Position numbers and translations under genes: made by a program
Notes under the pieces: generated by a model
What the model saw: the letters and a program-made list of their open reading frames with translations, nothing else
What the model was told of the DNA's origin: nothing
The model's database searches: none
In this document: positions 1-10,059 of the stretch, piece after piece
How positions within the stretch are numbered: the stretch's first letter is position 1
Layout: every line of letters begins with the position of its first letter
Assembly: GCA_022428285.1 (NCBI GenBank)
Contig: JAKMCX010000013.1
Span: forward strand, 1-35,832
DNA length: 35,832 nt
From: Flavobacteriales bacterium
GTDB lineage: Bacteria; Bacteroidota; Bacteroidia; Flavobacteriales_D; Sanyastnellaceae
Direction of reading: 5' to 3'

Positions 1-3000
1 CTCGCTTCTTTTTTGACCTTGGGTCTTTGGATGCTTTTTGCACCATCGGTACAAGCTCAATGTCCGAACGACAATGACGTTTACTTAACGTGGGACTTCG
101 AAACAGAAGGAGAAACCGCCTCAACCGCTTGCATTTTTGGTGGAGAACACAACATTTTGCAGGTGCTCGAGGCCGCGACTTACGAAGTCAACACCTGTGG
201 TACTTCCTTCGATACACAGCTCTCCGTTTATGACGCGACAACTGGAGCACTCGTCGCTTACGACGACGATGGTTGTGGTTTGCAATCCACGGTGACCTTT
301 ACAGCCGCTGAGAATGGGACCTACCTGCTCTTGATGGACGATGCTTCTTGCACGGTTGCGACGGGAACTGAGTGTGGATCTATGACAGCGACTTTGGTCA
401 ATTTGGGCATTCCAGGTGCTTGCGCCAACGCCGTTGTGGCCGTGTCTGGTGAGGTCTATGATTACAACTTGGCAGCGGGCAATGGTGAGCTCAATCCGTC
501 CGACGGGCCGAATGGAACACCAGGCGACGAGGTGGTGTATGAATTCACCGCAACGGTGAGTGGCACCCATGAAGTGACGGTAACCAACGACGATGGTTTG
601 GTGGACTTGTTCGCGGGGGAGCTGTGTTCAGAAGATGACTTCACATTTATTGAAGAGGTATCTCAGTTTCACCTGCATGCGTTGGATTTGGTCGCAGGCA
701 CCACCTACTATTTCATGGTGGATGATCAGAACACAACAGCCAACGCAGGAACCTTCACCATTACAGACCCCAATTATTGTGGGTCAGGTATAGAAGAGTC
801 TCATGCGCTCGTTGCGAACGATACATTGACCATTGAAGGCAACACCGCAGACATGACCGACTGTTGTTTTTTCCGGCCTTCCAATGATGCGACATATGAA
901 TTGGTCGTGCCTGAATCAGGCACCCTCTGGATTTCTGCCTGTGGGTCTTCTTTCGATACCTACATGTACCTCTCGACCGCAGTTTGTGGAGGCACAACTC
1001 TGGCCGAAAATGATGACTTCTGTGGCAGTCAGTCCCTCATGGAAATTGAGATCTCCGCGGGAACGTATTATTTGACCTTAGAGGGGGCTCAAGACACCGA
1101 TATGGGGGCCTTTGAGATTGAAGTGCTCAACACGCCCTTCGCTCCTTACTCAGTGCATTCGAAGCATGCCAGTTCACAGCAAGGTGCGGGCTTGAAATAC
1201 GGTTCTTCTGTTGCGATGAGTGGCGATGTCCTCGTGGCAGCGGATGAGCAAGAACATGTGGAGGTCTTGAGAAAGGCCGGTGATGGTTCTTGGTCATTGG
1301 AAACCGTGATTCCCGCGCCTTCAGCAAGCATCAGTTTCGGTTCTCGGGAAGCCCTGGCGACCAATGGCGAATGGATCGCCATCGGCGCCAAGAATGACGA
1401 TACTTATGGCCTCAATTCAGGTGCGGTTCACATGTATCATTTCGATGGTTTGGACTGGCAGTATGAAGGTTCATTGAGCCACATGGCGCCATTTGGAAAC
1501 ATCGCCACCGATTTGTTCGGTATGGCCGTGGCCATGGATGGAAACCGCATGGTCGTGGGTTCTCGGGCTGAGAATGGTGTTGGAGCAGCGGGAGCTGTTC
1601 ACTATTTCGAATACAACAGCATGTTGGGCATGTGGCTCGAAAGCGGGTTCATCGCCAGCACGCACACGTCTGGAAATTCCACCACCAAATATGCTGAAAG
1701 CGTAGACATCTCGGGTGATTACATGATTGTCGGAGAACACCGCAACAACACCAACGGCAATTTCGCTGGAGCGGCCTACATCTATTCTTTCTACAACCAG
1801 TGCTGGCACCAACAGAATGTCTTCTACGGACACAATGCAGACGACATTCTCGGTAAGGACGTGGCCATCAGTGGCGCAACGGCCGTGGCCGGATCGCCTT
1901 TTGCCGATACCGATGGCTTGAATGAGGCTGGTGCGGTGACGATGTACCGTTTGCTTCCCGCCACTGGTGGAGACAGCACTTGGTCTGAGACTGCACACTT
2001 TGCGCCGGAAGGAACGGCACAAGGCGACTGGGTAGGTTCCGCCTTGGATATTGACGGTTCACTTCTCGCAGTGGGTGTCCCTCGGGACGACGAATTCCCC
2101 ATCAATGGGGGCGCGGGTTACTTCCTCTTTGACTGCACAGGTGGTTCTTTGGAATGCGTGAATGAGGGCTTTGCCTGCGACGCCATGCAAAATGACCGTT
2201 TGGGATTCGATGTGGCAGTCAGCGATGGATTGGCGGCCATAGGTGCCACCCTGGACGACAACATTTTTGAGGACGCGGGTTCGGTTTACATCCTCGGGTC
2301 CAATGACATCGGCTTCGAGTGCGACCTTACGGCTCCAGGTGATACTGAAACCGATTTGATTTCAGCGGACGATTCGGGCGCCAGCGCTTCGGACGACACG
2401 ACCCGCCATACCACACCGGACTTCGATGTGTTCCTTCCCGGGGGAGGCGGACTTTCTGTGACCGAAGGGTACTTGGCGCAGGCGGGTGATGCCGTCATCT
2501 TCTACCTTGAAGGAAGCGGTGACAGCACCATTGTGATTTTGTCTGAAGATGACATCGACAATGGCTTCTTCAACTTCGAATTTGTGTACCCTGGACCCGT
2601 TTTGGAGGATGGTGAGTACACCTTCTGCTCTTACGTGATGGACGTCTTTGGCAACATGGGTACCCCAGACTGCCTGACCATTGTGATCGACAACGAGGAT
2701 CCAGAGGCACTGCTTGACTTTGGCCCTTCGGCTGTCGCAGGCGCGGACACGACCCTCTACTTGGATGCCAACGGCGACGTCTTTTTGGACGTCGAGAACA
2801 GCGACAACCTCTCCGCTACGGACAACATCGCGATGGACACACTGTATGTGGACATCACCGACTTCGATTGTTCCGATGCCGACGCCATCATCACGGTGAC
2901 CCTCACAGCGGTCGATTTGGCAGGCAACATCGGCACCACCACGTTTGATGTGGCCATTGAGGACAACATCGCGCCAGATGTTGTCGTGCAAAACGTCACG

Positions 3001-6000
3001 ATACAGCTCGCCAACGATGGCACAGGCAGCCTGACGGCAGCCCAAGCCGACAACGGCACCACCGACAATTGTGGCATTGACAACATCGCCGTTAGCCAAA
3101 CCGCTTTTGATTGTGATGATGTGGGAGACCATACACTGGTGTTCACCGCTACAGACCTCAGTGGAAATACGGCCACAGCCACCTTTACATTGACGGTGGA
3201 AGACAATGAGGTTCCTGAGGCCAACGCCCAGGACATCACCTTGGAGCTCGACGCTTCTGGCAATGCCAGCACCACGGCTGCTGCGGTTGACAACGGTTCG
3301 GGCGGCGCCTGTGCCATCGGCAGCATCAGCCTGAGCCAGACGGACTTCAGTTGCGCCGATTTGGGCGCCAATACTGTCACCTTGACGGTGACCGATGTCA
3401 ATGGAAATGAATCCACGGCAACCGCGACGGTGACCGTAGTAGACCTGTTGGCCCCGACTGCTGTGGCGCAGAATGTCACGCTGGAGCTCGATTCAATGGG
3501 AATGGCCACTCTCACCGCACTCGAGGTGGACAACGGCACCACCGAAAATTGCAACCTGGACAACATCGCCATCAGCCAGACTGAATTCGATTGTACAGAT
3601 TTGGGTACAAGCACCTTCGAGTTCACGGCCAGAGACGTCAGTGGAAACACCAGTATGACCAACTTCACAGTGACAGTGGAGGACAATCTGGCCCCTGAGG
3701 CCATCACCCAGGACGTGACCATACAGCTGGATGCTTCGGGCAATGCTGCCACTACGGCAGAAGCTGTAAACAATGGTTCGAGCGATGCCTGTGGAATCCA
3801 AAGCCTGAGCCTGAGCCAGACGGACTTCGGTTGTGACGATTTGGGTCCCAACACCGTGACCTTGACGGTCACCGACAACAATGGAAATGTTTCCACGGAG
3901 ACCGCTGTGGTCACCGTCGAGGACACCGCTCCAACCATCGCCATTGCTCAAGACTTGACCGTTGAATTGAATGTGGCAGGCATTGCGTTCATCACGGCCG
4001 CTCAGGCGGACAACGGTTCCAATGACCCATGTGGCATCGCCTCCATGACTGTGAGCCAGACGAGTTTCGATTGTGACGACCTCGGATCCAATGATGTGGA
4101 CTTCTCCGCTACGGATGTAAACGGCAACACTGCCACCGTCTCCTTTACGGTAACGGTGGAAGACAACATTGCTCCGACCTTGAGTGGCACTCCCGCCAAC
4201 ATCACGCAGTCCGCTGCAGCCGGCACCTGCAGCGCTGCGGTGACTTGGACAGATCCAACGGCCAACGACAACTGCTCCGCTACTTTGACCAGCACCCACT
4301 CCAGTGGGGATACGTTCGCCGTGGGCACCACAACGGTGACGTTCACAGCAACGGATATCGCGGGCAACACGACCACTTCGACCTTCACGGTCACGCTGAC
4401 CGACGATGAGGCACCTGTTATTTCGGATACGCCCGCGGACATTACCCAAAGCAATGACGCTGGAAATTGCAGCGCTGTTGTGAATTGGACAGCGCCAACA
4501 GCCGCTGACAATTGCGGGGTTGATTCTATGGTAGGAGATGCCGCCTCTGGTGACGCCTTCCCAGTGGGAACGACGACGGTATCCTACACGGCTACCGACA
4601 TCCACGGCAATTCAACCACCTCGACCTTCACGGTCACGGTGACCGACGGTGAAGATCCGGTGATTTCGGACATGCCGACCAACATCACGCAAACTGCGGA
4701 TGCCGGTCAATGCACGGCCGGTGTGACTTGGACAGAACCTACTGCTTCTGATTTCTGTGGCATTGCCAGCTTTACTGCTGATGCGACTCCAGGCGATGCG
4801 TTCGCGGTGGGCACCACGACGGTGACCTATACGGCCACCGACGTCAATGGCAACACCGCAACGGGTTCGTTCGACATCACAGTGACCGACGATGAGGACC
4901 CTGCCATTGCAGGTATGCCATCCAACATCACCCAATCAAATGATGCGGGCATTTGTGGCGCCGAAGTGAGTTGGACAGCCCCAACGGGGACAGACAACTG
5001 CACCGTGGCTTCCTTGACCTCGACGCACAACATTGGTGACACCTTCTCGGTCGGCACTACGACCGTGACCTATACGGTCACTGACCTTGCGGGCAATACG
5101 GCCACAAGTTCCTTCACGGTCACCGTGTCGGACGACGAGGACCCCGTCATCTCCAATGTCCCAGCAGACTTCACCGTGTTGACATCTGGTGGTTTATCCA
5201 CTGCCGTCGTCACTTGGCCTGAAGCGCCCGCGGCTGATCCCGCGGCTTCTGACAATTGCGGAGTGACTTCGTTCACTTCGACCCATGCCAGTGGAGACAC
5301 CTTTAATGAAGGGATAACGACCGTGACTTACACCGCCATGGATGCTGCTGGCAACACGACCACTTCGTCCTTCACGGTTACAGTGAGCGACGGGGAAGCA
5401 CCTGTCATCAGCGGAAATCCAACGGACATTACCCAGACGGCCGACGCCGGTCTGTGTTCGGCTGTGGTCACCTACACGGCGCCTACGGCAACCGACAATG
5501 TGGCCATTGCCTCATTCACTGGTGACGCTGCTTCTGGTGACACCTTCCCCGTGGGCACCACGACGGTGACCTACACGGCGATTGATGACGCAGGCAATAC
5601 CACCACATCCGACTTCACGGTGACCATCACCGATGACGAGGACCCCGCCATCGCGGACACGCCATCCAACATCAACCAGACGGCCGATGCCGGTCAATGC
5701 AGTGCTGTGATCAATTACACGGCACCGACGGCAAGCGACAACTGCGCTGTGACCTCATTCTCGGGTGATGCTGCCACCGGCGACGCGTTCCCCGTGGGCA
5801 CGACGACGGTCACCTATACGGCCGTCGACCCCGCAGGCAATACAACGACCTCCAGCTTCACGGTGACCATCACCGATGATCAGGATCCTGCCATTGCAGG
5901 TACGCCAGCCAACATCACCCAGACGGCGGATGCCGGCATTTGCGGAGCAGTGGTCTCATGGGACGACTTGACCGCAAGCGACAACTGCGCAGTGGCATCG

Positions 6001-9000
6001 TTAACGGGCACGCACGATTCGGGAGACACATTCCCAGTGGGCGCCACCTCAGTCACCTTCACGGCTACTGACGTCAATGGCAATACCGCCACATCGACCT
6101 TCACCGTCACGGTGACCGACGATGAGGACCCATCGATTTCAGGCACGCCTGAGGACATCACACAGACAGCGGATGCTGGACTCTGCGGAGCCGCAGTGAG
6201 CTACACGCCACCAACGGCCGCTGACAATTGTGGGGTGGATTCGTTCACTTCTACCCATGACAGTGGAGACACCTTTGCGGTGGGCACCACGATCGTCACC
6301 TATACGGCGACCGACGTGGCGGGCAACACCACTACGTCGTCCTTTACAGTGACGGTGTCTGACAATGAGCAACCGGTCATAGCCGGCATGCCAGCGAACA
6401 TCACCCAAAGCAATGATGCGGGTGCTTGCAGCGCTGCGGTCAGCTTTACAGCGCCTACAGCGAGCGACAATTGCGCCATAGCGTCATTCTCGGGAGATGC
6501 GGCGTCTGGTGACACCTTCCCGGTAGGCACGACGACCGTGACCTACACGGCCACCGACATCCATGGCAATTCGGCAACGGGATCCTTCCAGATCACGGTG
6601 ACCGACGATGAGGATCCTGTGATCAGCGGAACACCTGCGAACATCACCCAGACGGCCGATGCAGGTCAGTGTTCGAGTGCAGTGAGCTACACGGCCCCAA
6701 CAGCTGCGGACAACTGTGGCATGTCAGCGTTCTTTGGAGATGCAACTTCTGGCGACATCTTCCCTGTGGGCACCACAACCGTGACCTACACGGCGTCTGA
6801 CATTCATGGCAACATCAACACGGCGTCCTTCACCATCACGGTGACCGACGACGAGAATCCGGCCATCAGCCCCGCGTCAGAAGGCGTGACCTACCAGCGA
6901 GATGGCAACGAAGGTGCAGCCTTTAGTGCCTGGATTGCGGGATATGGTGGCGCCGCCGCGACCGACAACTGCGGCATTGACGCTTGGACGAACAACAGCA
7001 CGGGCTTGAGCGACGGCTGCGGAAGCACAGGCACAGAATCTGTGACCTTTACGGTGACCGACATCCACAGCAACAGCAGCAGCACGACGTCCACCTTCAC
7101 GGTGATCGACGATTTCGCTCCGAGCTGTCCGATCATCGACCTTACCGATGGCAGTGACAATGGATTGAGTGGCACGGACAACATCACCAACGATGATACA
7201 CCCACCATGCGCGTCATCTTCACAGGAAGCGGTGTAGAGTCCGCAGAAGAAGGAGACGTCGTGGAGTTGTACATCGGTGGTGTCCTGTCTGAGACGCAAA
7301 CCGTGACCGCTTCGGATGTGGCCAATGGCTACTCCGAGTTCGAGACCGGCCCCTTTGCGGATGGCGCAGTGTCCTTCAGCGCCCGTCACATCGACGGCTG
7401 CGGACAGGCGAGCATTTTTGCCTTCCTCAACATCGTCATCCATACCACAGATCCATTGGCAATGGCCGATGGCTTGACCTTGTACTTGGACCCTGACGGA
7501 AATGCCTCAATTGAAGCCCAGGATCTGGACGATGGTTCCAGCGACGACTTCACTACAGTGGATTTCACGGCCAGTCAGACTGCATTCACTTGCTCTGACT
7601 TGGGGGACAACACGGTGACCTTGACCGTGACCGACATTGCTGGAAACACTGCTACGGCCACGGCCACAGTGACGGTGGTTGACAACATCGACCCCATCAT
7701 TGTCGCTTCGAACGTCACCAAGCAACTCGATGCAACCGGCAATGCGGCGCTCACTTTATCGGAAGTAGCCTCGATCACCGACAACTGCTCAGTGGCATCC
7801 TCAAGCATCGACATTGAGTCTTTGGATTGCAGTGATGTTGGAGAGGTGACGGTGACCATCACGGCGGTTGATCAGAGCGGTAACACCAGCTCTGCGACAG
7901 CCATTGTAACGGTGGAAGACAACGTGGCTCCCGAGTTGGTCCTCGCCGACGCTGTATTGTACCTCGATGAAGAGGGTTCGGCTTCCATCATGGCTTCTGA
8001 TTTGGACAATGGCAGCAGCGACGCTTGTGGCATCGCCGGATTTAGCTTTGGCGCTGCAGGGGCGGATGGCCCAGACATGACCTACGGTTGTGACAACACC
8101 GGGATCAACACCATGACTGTTCAGGTTGAAGATGTCAATGGCAATGTGACCAGCGGATCCGTCAACGTGACGGTATTGGATACCCTGGCCCCTGTGCTCA
8201 ACATCTTCGATCTCGAAGACTACACCATGTATGCCGGAGAGACCTGCGTGAACATTGTAGACTTGTTTGCAGCAGGGTCGCCTTGGTATGAAGCCACGGA
8301 CAACTGCACGTTTGCTGTGGAGATCCTCTACGACGAAATCAACGAGACCGGGATCACAGGATGCCGTGAGTTCGATCGCCGTTGGGTGATTCAAGCCACT
8401 GACGCCTCTGGCAACATGTCAAGCGACACCACTTTGCAGCACATCACTGTCATTGACAATACTGCTCCGACAGTCTTCCTCGACGGTGTCCCTGCCGATG
8501 CTTCCATTGACCTCGATGCCAATTGCAATGGGGACATGCCGGTTGCAGCAGCGGTGACAGCAAGTGCTACAGACAACTGCGCCAACGCTCCTGCAGTGGG
8601 TGTGGTGAGCTATGTAGACAGTGCGCCAGCTTACCTCTGTGGCGATGCGGGCAGCTACACCATCATCCGGACATACATGGCTTCCGCTTCGGACGATTGC
8701 GGCAACACTGGCATGACCAGTGTTACACAAACGGTCACATTTAACGATGTGACTGCGCCGCAGATCACCGACAGTGAGGGCATCATGAACGGAGACGGAC
8801 TCACACAATCGGAGCCGGTCGGTTTGTTTGACTACATCTACCTTCCTTCGCCAGCGTCATTACAAGTGACGGACGCTTGCAGCGACGCTACCTACGAGGT
8901 TGTGGAGACCTTCAGCGGATTCGTCCCCGAGGATGGCATTGGCAACTATTGTTCAGCAGCAACGCCTGAGGCTTTCCTCAGCGGAGATGCTTGCACAGGA

Positions 9001-9951
9001 GATGCTCCTGCAGCATTGGTATTGGAAGGCGCACCATTCAACGGTGCATCCTTCACCCTCGTGCCAGGCGGAATCAACATCGTCGAGAGCTTCTACGATG
9101 AGACCATCAGCTTGGAGGTTGAGGTGCAGAATGCTGCTGGAACAGGCGGGTTCATCTGGAATGCCGATTACAATGCAGCAAGCAGCTGGGCAGAATGGGA
9201 AGCATTGGGCCGCGGGTACAAGAAGGATTGTGCCTCAGTGCTGCCAGGCAGCCAAATCTGGACTTCTTGGGACTATTTCATCATGCAGACGGGAGGCATG
9301 ATCGGAACTGGTATTTATGCTGGCTCTGAGTTGAGCTTGACCCACCAGCCCACGAACTACTTCTATGGCATGCAGATCGGTACAGGTGCGAACAACCAGA
9401 ACGCCAATTATGGTGCCAGCGCTTGGTTCTACTGGAGCGGTCAGCTCGTCATTGATGGTGCCTCACAAGGGTACCTCGGTTCGAGCGGAGACATCATGCT
9501 TGACTTGGATTGCGTGATGCCTTGGGCAGCGTCGTTTGACTACACCATCAGCGATGCCTGTGGCAACGAGACCACCTTCGGGTATTCCGTGACCAACGCA
9601 GCGTTGCAGCCCGATGCGCCTGTCGCCAGCGGTGGGTCTTCAGATCACCAGCCCTTCGACGTGTCGGTGGGTGGAGACCTCAAAGAGCCCATCCGCGTGA
9701 CGGGCTTGCAGCCCAACCCGACGAGCAACGTGAGCCAGCTGGGCTTTGTGGTGTCGAACAACATGCGCCTGCGCGTGGACCTCTACGACATGGCCGGGCA
9801 GCTTGTACAGGAATTGTACGACGGCAATGCCATGAATGATGTGGAGTACTTCATGACCGTCGATGCCGGAGGGCTCGATGCGGGCATGTACCAAATCCGC
9901 ATTTCTTCGGACACTTACATGGCCGTCAAGAAGTTGCTGGTGACCCAGTAA
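1..9951 (+). CDS. Giant secreted HYR-repeat protein with T9SS sorting domain (5' partial)
   Basis: The frame is open to the window edge, and its first visible residues are the hydrophobic end of a signal peptide finishing in VQAQ, so the true start lies upstream. Visible order: three Cys-containing pre-peptidase-like beta domains (nt 58-1130); seven FG-GAP-like propeller blades with repeated 'GxAVAxSG...VGA' motifs (about 1190-2310); an Ig-like domain (2340-2690); one diverged and five regular 80-residue repeats (2695-4165); eleven HYR repeats plus a degenerate twelfth (4168-7118); another Ig-like domain; about five further divergent repeats (7456-8760); a unique region; and a C-terminal T9SS type A sorting domain (about 9700-9951, with 'LQPNPTSN' and 'YDMAGQLVQEL'). 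By family it should be exported by Sec, then T9SS, and be surface-attached or released. A role as adhesin or matrix protein is inference; no catalytic domain is recognised. Confidence 0.9.
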   Translation, partial: LASFLTLGLWMLFAPSVQAQCPNDNDVYLTWDFETEGETASTACIFGGEHNILQVLEAATYEVNTCGTSFDTQLSVYDATTGALVAYDDDGCGLQSTVTFTAAENGTYLLLMDDASCTVATGTECGSMTATLVNLGIPGACANAVVAVSGEVYDYNLAAGNGELNPSDGPNGTPGDEVVYEFTATVSGTHEVTVTNDDGLVDLFAGELCSEDDFTFIEEVSQFHLHALDLVAGTTYYFMVDDQNTTANAGTFTITDPNYCGSGIEESHALVANDTLTIEGNTADMTDCCFFRPSNDATYELVVPESGTLWISACGSSFDTYMYLSTAVCGGTTLAENDDFCGSQSLMEIEISAGTYYLTLEGAQDTDMGAFEIEVLNTPFAPYSVHSKHASSQQGAGLKYGSSVAMSGDVLVAADEQEHVEVLRKAGDGSWSLETVIPAPSASISFGSREALATNGEWIAIGAKNDDTYGLNSGAVHMYHFDGLDWQYEGSLSHMAPFGNIATDLFGMAVAMDGNRMVVGSRAENGVGAAGAVHYFEYNSMLGMWLESGFIASTHTSGNSTTKYAESVDISGDYMIVGEHRNNTNGNFAGAAYIYSFYNQCWHQQNVFYGHNADDILGKDVAISGATAVAGSPFADTDGLNEAGAVTMYRLLPATGGDSTWSETAHFAPEGTAQGDWVGSALDIDGSLLAVGVPRDDEFPINGGAGYFLFDCTGGSLECVNEGFACDAMQNDRLGFDVAVSDGLAAIGATLDDNIFEDAGSVYILGSNDIGFECDLTAPGDTETDLISADDSGASASDDTTRHTTPDFDVFLPGGGGLSVTEGYLAQAGDAVIFYLEGSGDSTIVILSEDDIDNGFFNFEFVYPGPVLEDGEYTFCSYVMDVFGNMGTPDCLTIVIDNEDPEALLDFGPSAVAGADTTLYLDANGDVFLDVENSDNLSATDNIAMDTLYVDITDFDCSDADAIITVTLTAVDLAGNIGTTTFDVAIEDNIAPDVVVQNVTIQLANDGTGSLTAAQADNGTTDNCGIDNIAVSQTAFDCDDVGDHTLVFTATDLSGNTATATFTLTVEDNEVPEANAQDITLELDASGNASTTAAAVDNGSGGACAIGSISLSQTDFSCADLGANTVTLTVTDVNGNESTATATVTVVDLLAPTAVAQNVTLELDSMGMATLTALEVDNGTTENCNLDNIAISQTEFDCTDLGTSTFEFTARDVSGNTSMTNFTVTVEDNLAPEAITQDVTIQLDASGNAATTAEAVNNGSSDACGIQSLSLSQTDFGCDDLGPNTVTLTVTDNNGNVSTETAVVTVEDTAPTIAIAQDLTVELNVAGIAFITAAQADNGSNDPCGIASMTVSQTSFDCDDLGSNDVDFSATDVNGNTATVSFTVTVEDNIAPTLSGTPANITQSAAAGTCSAAVTWTDPTANDNCSATLTSTHSSGDTFAVGTTTVTFTATDIAGNTTTSTFTVTLTDDEAPVISDTPADITQSNDAGNCSAVVNWTAPTAADNCGVDSMVGDAASGDAFPVGTTTVSYTATDIHGNSTTSTFTVTVTDGEDPVISDMPTNITQTADAGQCTAGVTWTEPTASDFCGIASFTADATPGDAFAVGTTTVTYTATDVNGNTATGSFDITVTDDEDPAIAGMPSNITQSNDAGICGAEVSWTAPTGTDNCTVASLTSTHNIGDTFSVGTTTVTYTVTDLAGNTATSSFTVTVSDDEDPVISNVPADFTVLTSGGLSTAVVTWPEAPAADPAASDNCGVTSFTSTHASGDTFNEGITTVTYTAMDAAGNTTTSSFTVTVSDGEAPVISGNPTDITQTADAGLCSAVVTYTAPTATDNVAIASFTGDAASGDTFPVGTTTVTYTAIDDAGNTTTSDFTVTITDDEDPAIADTPSNINQTADAGQCSAVINYTAPTASDNCAVTSFSGDAATGDAFPVGTTTVTYTAVDPAGNTTTSSFTVTITDDQDPAIAGTPANITQTADAGICGAVVSWDDLTASDNCAVASLTGTHDSGDTFPVGATSVTFTATDVNGNTATSTFTVTVTDDEDPSISGTPEDITQTADAGLCGAAVSYTPPTAADNCGVDSFTSTHDSGDTFAVGTTIVTYTATDVAGNTTTSSFTVTVSDNEQPVIAGMPANITQSNDAGACSAAVSFTAPTASDNCAIASFSGDAASGDTFPVGTTTVTYTATDIHGNSATGSFQITVTDDEDPVISGTPANITQTADAGQCSSAVSYTAPTAADNCGMSAFFGDATSGDIFPVGTTTVTYTASDIHGNINTASFTITVTDDENPAISPASEGVTYQRDGNEGAAFSAWIAGYGGAAATDNCGIDAWTNNSTGLSDGCGSTGTESVTFTVTDIHSNSSSTTSTFTVIDDFAPSCPIIDLTDGSDNGLSGTDNITNDDTPTMRVIFTGSGVESAEEGDVVELYIGGVLSETQTVTASDVANGYSEFETGPFADGAVSFSARHIDGCGQASIFAFLNIVIHTTDPLAMADGLTLYLDPDGNASIEAQDLDDGSSDDFTTVDFTASQTAFTCSDLGDNTVTLTVTDIAGNTATATATVTVVDNIDPIIVASNVTKQLDATGNAALTLSEVASITDNCSVASSSIDIESLDCSDVGEVTVTITAVDQSGNTSSATAIVTVEDNVAPELVLADAVLYLDEEGSASIMASDLDNGSSDACGIAGFSFGAAGADGPDMTYGCDNTGINTMTVQVEDVNGNVTSGSVNVTVLDTLAPVLNIFDLEDYTMYAGETCVNIVDLFAAGSPWYEATDNCTFAVEILYDEINETGITGCREFDRRWVIQATDASGNMSSDTTLQHITVIDNTAPTVFLDGVPADASIDLDANCNGDMPVAAAVTASATDNCANAPAVGVVSYVDSAPAYLCGDAGSYTIIRTYMASASDDCGNTGMTSVTQTVTFNDVTAPQITDSEGIMNGDGLTQSEPVGLFDYIYLPSPASLQVTDACSDATYEVVETFSGFVPEDGIGNYCSAATPEAFLSGDACTGDAPAALVLEGAPFNGASFTLVPGGINIVESFYDETISLEVEVQNAAGTGGFIWNADYNAASSWAEWEALGRGYKKDCASVLPGSQIWTSWDYFIMQTGGMIGTGIYAGSELSLTHQPTNYFYGMQIGTGANNQNANYGASAWFYWSGQLVIDGASQGYLGSSGDIMLDLDCVMPWAASFDYTISDACGNETTFGYSVTNAALQPDAPVASGGSSDHQPFDVSVGGDLKEPIRVTGLQPNPTSNVSQLGFVVSNNMRLRVDLYDMAGQLVQELYDGNAMNDVEYFMTVDAGGLDAGMYQIRISSDTYMAVKKLLVTQ
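2962..4161 (+). repeat. Five tandem 240-bp coding repeats (80 residues each)
   Basis: The repeat boundary (acidic D-N/D-x followed by AP or VP) recurs at exact 240-base steps, with the Asp codon at 2962 and again at 4162. Each unit reads roughly 'QNVTLxLDxxGxAxxTAxxxDNG', then a DNC-type cysteine, 'SQTxFDCxDLG' and 'TDxxGNxxTxTxTVxD'. Two cysteines per unit suggest one intradomain disulfide. A diverged copy precedes at about 2695, and three recognisable copies follow the HYR block at about 7456-8170. One of those (near 7550) has lost its first cysteine. Confidence 0.85.
4168..6858 (+). repeat. Eleven tandem HYR-domain repeats, about 243-bp period
   Basis: Successive units of 80-81 residues (one with a five-residue insertion) carry 'P-x-I-T-Q-x-x-D-A-G-x-C', 'PTAxDNC', 'GDxFxVGTTTVTYTATD' and 'GNxxTxxFTVTVxD'. 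This is the hyalin repeat (HYR) pattern, an Ig-like fold found in extracellular adhesion proteins. Units share long near-identical DNA stretches, so the block may change copy number by recombination and is a likely place for assembly collapse. A degenerate twelfth unit follows to about 7118. Confidence 0.88.
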
Positions 9952-9974
9952 TGTGAAACGGTTCTGAATCTATC

Positions 9975-10010
9975 GGAAGCCGACCCCAAAAGGGTCGGCT
10001 TCCTGCTTTT
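9975..10010 (+). terminator. Strong intrinsic terminator after the giant gene
   Basis: A perfect 12-bp stem (9975-9986 with 9992-10003) around a five-base loop is followed by a short T-rich tail. It begins 23 bases after the stop codon of the giant gene and directly precedes the promoter box of the aminotransferase gene, so it insulates the two units. Confidence 0.85.
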
Positions 10011-10018
10011 GGGGCGGT

Positions 10019-10026
10019 TATCTTCG
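10019..10026 (+). promoter_or_regulatory. Bacteroidota -7 box (TATCTTCG) for the aminotransferase
   Basis: The octamer matches TAnnTTTG with one T-to-C change, and the identical octamer recurs before pyrF and rpsU. It lies 33 bases before the ATG. No clear TTG is seen at the -33 position, which is occupied by the preceding terminator. Confidence 0.5.
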
Positions 10027-10059
10027 CGCCGTTTCACCGGCCACTCAATTCACAATTTC

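Noticed and set aside
2757-4605. Long open frames on the minus strand (395 and 370 codons) opposite the giant gene
   Set aside because: They lie inside the tandem repeats, repeat with the same period, and translate to compositionally biased sequence without domains. They are shadows of the codon bias and periodicity of the + strand gene.
4168-6858. Tandem repeat block considered as a CRISPR-like or DNA-level repeat array
   Set aside because: The period is about 243 bases, in frame, with protein-level conservation of HYR motifs and no spacer structure.
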